18,821 nucleotides of DNA. Origin: Oligoflexia bacterium (GTDB taxonomy: Bacteria; Bdellovibrionota; JAFGOL01). How positions within the stretch are numbered: position 1 is the stretch's first letter; each line of letters starts with the position of its first letter. This document shows, one piece after another, positions 1-5,737 of the stretch. The stretch lies in NCBI GenBank assembly GCA_016926495.1, contig JAFGOL010000203.1, positions 1-18,821 on the forward strand, written 5' to 3'. Made by a program: the position numbers and the translations under genes. The notes beneath the pieces are model-generated. The model was not told where the DNA came from and did no database searches. It was given only the letters and a program-made list of their open reading frames with translations.

Positions 1-1
1 G

Positions 2-319
2 CTGCCCGAAGAAGTCTACATAATAGTTTTCCAGCACCATGAACGAATCAGCGGAGAAGGATTCCCTCAGGGTCTGAAAAAACAGGGGTTTCACCTGCTC
101 GCGCAGATCGTGGCCCTCGCTAATGAAATGGATCATTTTCTTGCCGACAAGATAATAACTTCCGAGCAAATCGCCAAGGAACTGAGCAAGCAGCTTGTCA
201 TTGATTTCCTGGGCAAACACGAGCTTAAGCTGATCAAAAAAATATCAGGAATAGTTTCGGAACTCGCCAATGAAATGTCAAAAATGAAAGACTCCCCGGA
301 CAGCGGGAAAAACGGCTGA
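2..319 (+). CDS. HD-GYP-like domain protein, C-terminal end (5' truncated by window)
   Basis: The frame is open from the left edge, so the gene starts outside the window and only its last 105 residues are seen. They contain HHERISGEGFPQGL (about residues 12-25 of the fragment), which matches the second half of the HD-GYP signature (HHExxDGxGYPxGL), followed by a helix resembling the usual ARIxxxADxFDAL segment. HD-GYP proteins are typically c-di-GMP phosphodiesterases, with a metal site formed by HD...HH...residues mostly upstream of this fragment. Two departures are visible: GYP is GFP, and the following ALADxFDAL-type helix reads ALANEMDHFL. Catalytic activity is therefore uncertain. A GTG at 110 could be mistaken for a start, but the upstream motif shows that the real gene is longer. 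It converges on lon with a 2 bp gap. A c-di-GMP enzyme near a che operon containing pilZ is suggestive but not proof of a link. Confidence 0.8.
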   Translation: MPEEVYIIVFQHHERISGEGFPQGLKKQGFHLLAQIVALANEMDHFLADKIITSEQIAKELSKQLVIDFLGKHELKLIKKISGIVSELANEMSKMKDSPDSGKNG

Positions 320-321
320 CG

Positions 322-2715
322 TTATTTTGCTTTTCCCGAAAAGCATATTTTTACTACTTCTTTCATGTCCCTGACAAAATAGAATTTCAGTTTATTCTTA
401 ATATTGGACGAAACTTCCCTGAGATCTTTCCTGTTCTCTTCCGGAAGTATGACGCGTTTAACCCCGGACCTGATCGCGGCCAGAAGTTTTTCCTTGATCC
501 CTCCGACGGACAGAACCTTGCCCACAATGCTCAGTTCGCCCGACATTGCCAGATCTCCGGGCAGTTTTCTGGACATTGCAAGGCTCAGCAACGATATACA
601 CATGGTTATACCGGCCGAAGGGCCGTCCTTGGGAATAGCGCCCGAGGGTATATGAAGGTGTATCTCGTTATTCTCAAAATATTTATTTTTTGAATAATTC
701 TCCGAAATCCACTTTCTGGCGAAAGTATAGGCTATCATGGCGGACTCCCTCATCACCTCACCCATCTTTCCGGTGTATTTAAAATCACCTTTGCCGGATA
801 TGTGCGTGGCTTCAATAAACAGTATATCACCTCCGAAAGCGGTCCATGCAAGACCGGTAGCGACACCCGGAACGTCAATCCGGCGCCTGCTTTCATCGTT
901 AAACACGTAAGGGCCCAGGTAATTTTCAATGTTGTCGACAGTAAAATCAGGCAGCTTTTTGTTTGCGCTCTCGGCCATACTCATGGCGATTTTTCTCATA
1001 AGCTTGGCAATCTGCTTTTCGAGCAGTCGTATTCCAGGATCCCTGGCGTACTTGTTTATAATAGTATTTATCAGTTTCAGCGACAAGGAAAACCGGCTCT
1101 TGTCAAGCCCGTGCTTTTTAAGCAGCCTGGGAATAAGGTATTTTTTCGCTATCTGCACCTTTTCGTCAATAATGTAACCTGGAAACTCTATTATTTCCAT
1201 CCTGTCAAACAGCGGCGATGGTATAGTATCGGTTGAATTTGCCGTGCAAATAAACAGGACCTGGGATAAATCAAAACCCATGTCAATAAAATGGTCTACA
1301 AAATTGGAATTTTGCTCAGGGTCCAACACTTCAAGCAGGGCTGCGCCCGGATCCCCCTGAAAACTGATACCCAGTTTGTCAACCTCATCAAGCATTATAA
1401 CCGGATTTTTCGTCCCGACCCTTTTAAGTCCCTGGATAATCTTTCCGGGCATGGAACCTATATATGTTCTCCTGTGTCCCTTTATTTCGGCTTCGTCCCT
1501 CATTCCACCCAGGCTGAACCTGTAAAAATTCCTTCCCATGGCTTCAGCTATAGCTATACCCAGGGATGTTTTTCCGACTCCGGGAGGTCCAAGAAAAAGC
1601 AGTATATTACCTTCGTATTCCGGATTCAGACGTCTGACCGCCAGGTATTCAAGTATCCTGTCCTTGACCTTTTCAAGACCGAAATGATGCCTGTCAAGCA
1701 CTTCCCTGGCTTTTGAAATATTCAGCGCGTCTTTGCTGGTTTCCTTCCAGGGAAGACGTACCAGCCAGTCAATATAGTTTCTTGTCACGGCGTATTCGGG
1801 CGACGTCTCGGGTATCATTGTCAGTTTTTCAAGCTCTTCTTCTATGACCTTTGCGCCTTCTTCATGAATACCGCATTTCTCAAACCTGGCCTTGAGCTTG
1901 CTTATATCGTGGGATTTTTCATCCTGTTCGTATCCAAGCTCTTTCTTAATTACTTTCAACTGCTCCTTGAGGAAAAACTCCCTTTGCATGGATGAAATTT
2001 TGCTGTTAACTTCCCTGGTGATCCTTGCCTGAAGCTGACTTACCTCCTGCTCCTTTTTTAAATGGGAAACAAGCACCCTGAATCTTTCCTTAACGTCTAT
2101 AATTTCAAGATACTTCTGGGCAATTTCAGGCTCTACACCCAGGGTATACATTATAAGATCGGCCATCATGCCGGGGCTCGGCATATTGATCATCGCAAGC
2201 CTCAACTCATCACTGAACAAAGGATTGCTTTTGGACAAACTTTTCACAAGGGACCTCACAACCCTGTTCAAAGCGTCAAATTCCATATCTTTTTCAACAA
2301 CATCGTCGATATACTCCACCCTGGCTATAATAAACGGCTTGTTCTTAAGAAACTGCTGCACCCTGAAACGTTTAACGCCCTGTAAAAGCACACTGGTGCC
2401 GCCGTCCGACATATTTATCTTTTTAAGTATTCTAGCAGTAACCCCTGTATTGTATAAATCCTTAATGCCGGGATTATCGCCTGAGCCGCTTTTTGCCATC
2501 AGGAGCGCTATGTATCCTGTCTGGCTCAGGGCGATTTCCACAGCCTTTATAAGCGCATTCTGGTGCAAAAGTACAGGCGCGATAAGACCCGGAAATACAG
2601 GCGTGTTATTGAGATGGACCACGGGTAGGGTCACGGGCAAAACAACATCTGTACGCGCCAGTACCCTGGTGTCATCAATTATACTGTTATCCGGATCATA
2701 TATATCATCTAACAT
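322..2715 (-). CDS. lon: ATP-dependent Lon protease
   Basis: A full-length 797-residue LonA-type protease: a cytoplasmic ATP-powered serine peptidase that degrades misfolded and regulatory proteins. The N-terminal substrate domain spans about residues 25-220 (begins VVLPVTLPVVHL) and is followed by a helical segment, 220-330. The AAA+ module has Walker A GPPGVGKT at 376-383 and Walker B VIMLDEVDK at 439-447. The protease domain, about 605-790, carries the catalytic Ser700 in KDGPSAG and, 43 residues later, Lys743 in GGIKEKLLAA, as expected for the Ser-Lys dyad. The length and all core motifs are normal. The ATG start at 2715 is preceded by an AGGGTGA Shine-Dalgarno-like stretch. The gene is divergent from the secreted-protein gene at 2751 with only 35 bp between starts, so its promoter must lie largely inside that gene. 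I found no CIRCE element or convincing promoter there. Confidence 0.97.
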   Translation of the reverse strand: MLDDIYDPDNSIIDDTRVLARTDVVLPVTLPVVHLNNTPVFPGLIAPVLLHQNALIKAVEIALSQTGYIALLMAKSGSGDNPGIKDLYNTGVTARILKKINMSDGGTSVLLQGVKRFRVQQFLKNKPFIIARVEYIDDVVEKDMEFDALNRVVRSLVKSLSKSNPLFSDELRLAMINMPSPGMMADLIMYTLGVEPEIAQKYLEIIDVKERFRVLVSHLKKEQEVSQLQARITREVNSKISSMQREFFLKEQLKVIKKELGYEQDEKSHDISKLKARFEKCGIHEEGAKVIEEELEKLTMIPETSPEYAVTRNYIDWLVRLPWKETSKDALNISKAREVLDRHHFGLEKVKDRILEYLAVRRLNPEYEGNILLFLGPPGVGKTSLGIAIAEAMGRNFYRFSLGGMRDEAEIKGHRRTYIGSMPGKIIQGLKRVGTKNPVIMLDEVDKLGISFQGDPGAALLEVLDPEQNSNFVDHFIDMGFDLSQVLFICTANSTDTIPSPLFDRMEIIEFPGYIIDEKVQIAKKYLIPRLLKKHGLDKSRFSLSLKLINTIINKYARDPGIRLLEKQIAKLMRKIAMSMAESANKKLPDFTVDNIENYLGPYVFNDESRRRIDVPGVATGLAWTAFGGDILFIEATHISGKGDFKYTGKMGEVMRESAMIAYTFARKWISENYSKNKYFENNEIHLHIPSGAIPKDGPSAGITMCISLLSLAMSRKLPGDLAMSGELSIVGKVLSVGGIKEKLLAAIRSGVKRVILPEENRKDLREVSSNIKNKLKFYFVRDMKEVVKICFSGKAK
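328..352 (+). terminator. Intrinsic terminator of the HD-GYP-like gene, inside the lon 3' end
   Basis: A perfect inverted repeat, TGCTTTTC (328-335) and GAAAAGCA (338-345), is followed by TATTTTT (346-352) on the + strand. It starts 9 bp after the TGA of the HD-GYP-like gene. On the - strand the hairpin is followed by AAAATAA, so it would not terminate lon. The hairpin codes for part of the last residues of Lon (CFSGKA region). Confidence 0.75.
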
Positions 2716-2742
2716 TGACTTATCACCCTACAATCATAAAAT
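2715..2742 (+). promoter_or_regulatory. Sigma70-type promoter for the secreted-protein gene at 2751
   Basis: TTGACT (2715-2720), a 16 bp spacer and TAAAAT (2737-2742) each match the sigma70 consensus at 5 of 6 positions. The predicted transcription start, about 7 bp downstream, falls at roughly 2749, next to the ATG at 2751, so the transcript would be leaderless or almost so. The -35 element shares base 2715 with the lon start codon on the other strand. It is a prediction from motif match only. Confidence 0.55.
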
Positions 2743-2750
2743 TAGCTTAT

Positions 2751-4259
2751 ATGGCCATCCTGTTTTTTATTATCAGTTCAACACTTTTTCCACAAAATAT
2801 TTCGTGCGGAAATATCCCTTTAACACTGAAACTGCAAAAAGACACCATATATACATACAATAATTCCTTGTCCATTGCAACATGGCCCAAGGGCAGGGAA
2901 AGCGAACCCTATGTGAGCAGACAGAAAGGTTCCTTTCAAAGCAAGCTGCTTCCTCTCCGCTACAGCGCTTCCAGCGGATTCCTGGTAAACGAGGTAAACG
3001 TAAAATCAGACAATAAATACGTATTACAGTTTCTGGGGAAAATGCCGGAAAAATTACCCGTAAAAATTTATTACCCCTCGAAAACCATAGGTGTCCTTGA
3101 GGACGATCCGTCAAAAGAGCCCAAATTGATAAGAAGCGTAAAGTGCAATTCGGTCTTTAAAACCACCGAAGAACTTGCCCTGAACGAACTCGGTGTCAAA
3201 ATCATAAAGAAGCATGTACACAAAGTTATGGGGCTGACCGGAAAGGATGACGTGGGTGTTATACATATTCTGACAAAATCCAAAGTCGAACTGATCGGAA
3301 AAATGGCAGGCCGCGGAACAGAAACAACAGACACATTTTATATTCTGAAAACCCGTGAGCTTTATGAAAAAAAGATTGCTTTCCGGTACGAGTATGACAC
3401 CGGTATAGGCGACAACAGATATACCGAGGTAATGAGCGGGGAATATCATAAAAAATTAAGCGGCAAGGCAAAGTCCGAGATCCGAACTCCTGTTTTCCCG
3501 AATGTGACATCAATAAAAAACAACACGCGTTTTTACACCAACAACGGGGGACTTTTCGTGCCTGTCACGTTAAATACCACGTTAAAGACCAAGATGTATA
3601 TTAAAACCGATGCTCCTTCGAGCTATATCTACTACCCTTACTATTACCAGAACTTTCCCGATGATCCCGGAAATTATTTCCTTCCTTTCAGGACCGTAGA
3701 TATTGCTAAAAACACCGTGGCAAACCCCGGAATTTCCATTAAACCGGAAAATTACGATGAATTCATCAGCTTTAAGATACCCGGAGTAATCGGTAATGAC
3801 ATACTTTCCATGGGTACCGTGTACCTGAACGAAAAAAAACGATCATTCGCTTTTTTTGAAAATGACGCTAAAAACAAAACAGCCCCGCCTGAAAATTCAA
3901 CCATATTCAAGCTCGTTAATAACAACATCGTATTCACCACCGTGATAAACAGTACCAACATAAATACAACTCTTTCTTTCTCTGTATTCGAGCCTGAAAT
4001 TTCACAAAGGTTCAGGGAAAAATTAAATATTAAAACCAGAAAATTCACTCTTACCCAAAAGGATCCCGGCAAAAAAGTCGTGGAAAAAGCTAATGTGATA
4101 TTTACGCCCAGTGACAGTTCATTTCAGAAGATGGAGGTACTTGTACGTGACTTCGGCGACACTCCTTATGACATGAAGCTGGGCTTGAATTTTATAAAGA
4201 ACAAGGAAATTACGATCAATTATAAAGACAAGTGGCTGTTAATAAAAAAAGCAAAATAA
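2751..4259 (+). CDS. Predicted secreted protein of unknown function
   Basis: I do not recognise this 502-residue protein. The N-terminus, MAILFFIISSTLFPQ followed by NISCGN, looks like a short signal peptide; Cys19 is not in a standard lipobox, so lipid attachment is doubtful. No further membrane segment is evident. The rest alternates short hydrophobic and polar stretches typical of beta-rich extracytoplasmic proteins. It is rich in Asn, Lys, Thr and Tyr and has a Tyr cluster (SSYIYYPYYYQNF) near the middle. The frame can be opened at TTG 2715, but ATG 2751 is preferred: it starts the signal peptide, and the predicted promoter would place the transcription start downstream of that TTG. No Shine-Dalgarno precedes 2751. 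It converges with cheY with a 6 bp gap. The context (lon, che operon) does not reveal a role. A surface or periplasmic location is inference. Confidence 0.8.
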   Translation: MAILFFIISSTLFPQNISCGNIPLTLKLQKDTIYTYNNSLSIATWPKGRESEPYVSRQKGSFQSKLLPLRYSASSGFLVNEVNVKSDNKYVLQFLGKMPEKLPVKIYYPSKTIGVLEDDPSKEPKLIRSVKCNSVFKTTEELALNELGVKIIKKHVHKVMGLTGKDDVGVIHILTKSKVELIGKMAGRGTETTDTFYILKTRELYEKKIAFRYEYDTGIGDNRYTEVMSGEYHKKLSGKAKSEIRTPVFPNVTSIKNNTRFYTNNGGLFVPVTLNTTLKTKMYIKTDAPSSYIYYPYYYQNFPDDPGNYFLPFRTVDIAKNTVANPGISIKPENYDEFISFKIPGVIGNDILSMGTVYLNEKKRSFAFFENDAKNKTAPPENSTIFKLVNNNIVFTTVINSTNINTTLSFSVFEPEISQRFREKLNIKTRKFTLTQKDPGKKVVEKANVIFTPSDSSFQKMEVLVRDFGDTPYDMKLGLNFIKNKEITINYKDKWLLIKKAK

Positions 4260-4265
4260 AAGGTA

Positions 4266-4631
4266 CTATTCGCCAAACGCCTTTTTAAGCGTGGAAATAA
4301 TCCTGGAATCTTCAAAAGGCTTGACAATATAGTCAAACGCCCCGGCGTTTATGGCTTCAAGGAGATAATTTCTCTGGTCTATAGCCGTGACCATAACCAC
4401 TTTCGCGGATTTGTCAAAATCAAGAATACTCTTCAGCGCTTCTATACCGTTAACATCAGGCATTACTATATCCATGGTTACAAGATCGGGACGCAATTGT
4501 TTAAACTGGTCGAAACCTTCCCTGCCGTTAGACGCTTCGCCTACAACTTCGTACCCGTTGCTCTCAAGAATATTTCGCAAAACCAGCCTCACAACAGGCG
4601 CATCATCAACAATTAATATCTTTTTTCCCAT
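4266..4631 (-). CDS. cheY: CheY-type single-domain response regulator
   Basis: A stand-alone receiver domain of 121 residues, the normal CheY length, that would carry the phosphoryl signal from CheA to its output target in the cytoplasm. The acid pocket Asp9/Asp10, phospho-acceptor Asp54 (TMDIVMP), switch Thr82 (VMVTA), Tyr101 and Lys104 (DYIVKPF) are all present, so it should be phosphorylatable. It is the last gene of the chemotaxis operon and starts 3 bp after cheC. Its GGGAG ribosome-binding site lies in the last codons and stop of cheC, which suggests translational coupling. Whether its target is a flagellar switch, a pilus or an enzyme cannot be told: there is no motility gene in the window. 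The downstream - strand is T-rich, but I see no strong terminator hairpin before the convergent gene. Confidence 0.93.
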   Translation of the reverse strand: MGKKILIVDDAPVVRLVLRNILESNGYEVVGEASNGREGFDQFKQLRPDLVTMDIVMPDVNGIEALKSILDFDKSAKVVMVTAIDQRNYLLEAINAGAFDYIVKPFEDSRIISTLKKAFGE

Positions 4632-4634
4632 ATC

Positions 4635-5234
4635 TTACTCCCATTTTATATCTATTTTAGATAAATATCCAGAGTCAGGTAATAAATATAATTTGGCGGC
4701 CAACTTATACCTGACGACAGTAAATACGGTCTCTATTATATACAGTTCCCTGTCTTCCTTCAATATTTCCGACATTAAAAATGACGAAAAAATGGATGCG
4801 GCATAGTCATAAACGACATTCGGAGGTTCGGGTATTGACTCTATATTAAGGTCACCGTATATAATATTCGTAATAGCGCTTCCTATGATATTTCCCAGTT
4901 CCTGCATAACGCTTGTCACTATACTATCAATTTTAACCGTTGTGCCTATAGGCTTCTTCAAATAAAGATCAGTGAAAAGAAACGCGGTTTTTTTGTCAAT
5001 CATAAACAGCAATTTGAACGGGAGTACTCCCAGCAGGTTGACAAAAGCACCCAGAAACTCTCCTTCAAGATTGCTCATATCCGCAGTAATTCCCTGAATA
5101 TTGACTTTCTTCATCTCCAGAAAATCAATCCTGGCACCCGCCCTGAATGTTTTGCTCAGCACTCTGGAGCCTTCATCAACAGCGCGTTTGAATATTACTT
5201 CAAGCAGTTCGGTACTGATACTATCGTGGTTCAT
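4635..5234 (-). CDS. cheC: CheC-family CheY-P phosphatase with one intact site
   Basis: This 199-residue protein fits the CheC/CheX/FliY family, which dephosphorylates CheY-P. The C-terminal half has the signature SxxxExxN (Ser108, Glu112, Asn115) in SVMQELGNIIG and the PP pair at 137-138 about 22 residues later. The equivalent N-terminal helix (about residues 11-25, EVIFKRAVDEG) lacks the Glu and Asn, so only the second of the two CheC active sites appears functional. The length and overall layout suit CheC (about 205 residues) better than CheX (about 155). The gene directly follows cheD, its known binding partner in Bacillus and Thermotoga. A GAGG ribosome-binding site 5 nt before the ATG overlaps the cheD stop. 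Some databases may label it CheX. Confidence 0.85.
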   Translation of the reverse strand: MNHDSISTELLEVIFKRAVDEGSRVLSKTFRAGARIDFLEMKKVNIQGITADMSNLEGEFLGAFVNLLGVLPFKLLFMIDKKTAFLFTDLYLKKPIGTTVKIDSIVTSVMQELGNIIGSAITNIIYGDLNIESIPEPPNVVYDYAASIFSSFLMSEILKEDRELYIIETVFTVVRYKLAAKLYLLPDSGYLSKIDIKWE

Positions 5235-5240
5235 TATACC

Positions 5241-5735
5241 TCATACCTCCCTAAACTCTTCACCAAATCTTCTGACATAAGTTTTACCGTCTTCACAATC
5301 CAATATTACCTCGTATCCCTTTCTGCCTCCCACTTCATACGCGTCAGGACGAATATTCTTTTGCTCCAGTATGGATTTGATTACCGTCGCGTTTTCCTTG
5401 CCGACATCGTTAAGAGCAACGGCAAGTATGGTAGCTCCTCCGAACACCTTAACTTCGTACCTGGCGGGGTTCAGTTTTCCCGACGTTTCAAAGGACGCGA
5501 TGAGTTTTTCCAGCCCGGAGTCGCAATATTTTTCAGGAATACTGCTGTTGCAATTATTCCTTGGAAGCAGCGCGTGCAACATGCCCCCTTTCTTTTTCTG
5601 CTTGTCATAAACAGTTACAGCGATACAGGATCCAAGATGCGTTACAAGCAGGTCGGGCGCTTCACAAATCTTGATATCGGCAACCCCTACATTAACCCTG
5701 TTTTCAATAAACCGTTTTCCGAGCTTGTCAAACAT
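5241..5735 (-). CDS. cheD: CheD chemoreceptor glutamine deamidase
   Basis: A 164-residue CheD. The family deamidates specific receptor glutamines to glutamate and binds CheC, linking receptor adaptation to CheY-P level. The catalytic Cys37 is in HLGSCIAV, His54 in GGMLHALLP, and Thr32 is close to the position of the family's third conserved active-site residue. The C-terminal half has the typical VFGGAT and GGRKGYEV segments. It starts 2 bp after the cheA stop. The GGAG ribosome-binding site is in the end of cheA, so the two genes are probably coupled. Its receptor substrates must be encoded elsewhere. Confidence 0.93.
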   Translation of the reverse strand: MFDKLGKRFIENRVNVGVADIKICEAPDLLVTHLGSCIAVTVYDKQKKKGGMLHALLPRNNCNSSIPEKYCDSGLEKLIASFETSGKLNPARYEVKVFGGATILAVALNDVGKENATVIKSILEQKNIRPDAYEVGGRKGYEVILDCEDGKTYVRRFGEEFREV

Positions 5736-5737
5736 TT

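Noticed and set aside
110..319. A small separate gene starting at GTG 110
   Set aside because: The reading frame is open to the left edge and carries the HHE...GFP motif upstream of this codon, so it is the end of a larger gene.
2715..2750. TTG at 2715 as the start of the secreted-protein gene
   Set aside because: It would add 12 residues ahead of the signal peptide, overlaps the lon start codon, has no Shine-Dalgarno and lies upstream of the predicted transcription start.
2716..2800. Promoter or heat-shock element for lon
   Set aside because: Only weak hexamer pairs with poor spacing were found, and there is no CIRCE inverted repeat.
2168..2863. A long open frame (231 codons) on the + strand opposite the 5' part of lon
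   Set aside because: It is antisense to an intact, strongly conserved Lon coding region, runs into the secreted-protein gene in another frame, and shows no recognisable protein features. Other open frames opposite lon, cheA, cheB and the FecR gene were rejected for the same reason.
4270..4295. Hairpin with ACGC/GCGT arms near the cheY 3' end as a shared terminator
   Set aside because: The stem is only about 4 bp with a loose loop, there is no T-tract after it on the + strand, and on the - strand the T-rich run begins too far downstream.
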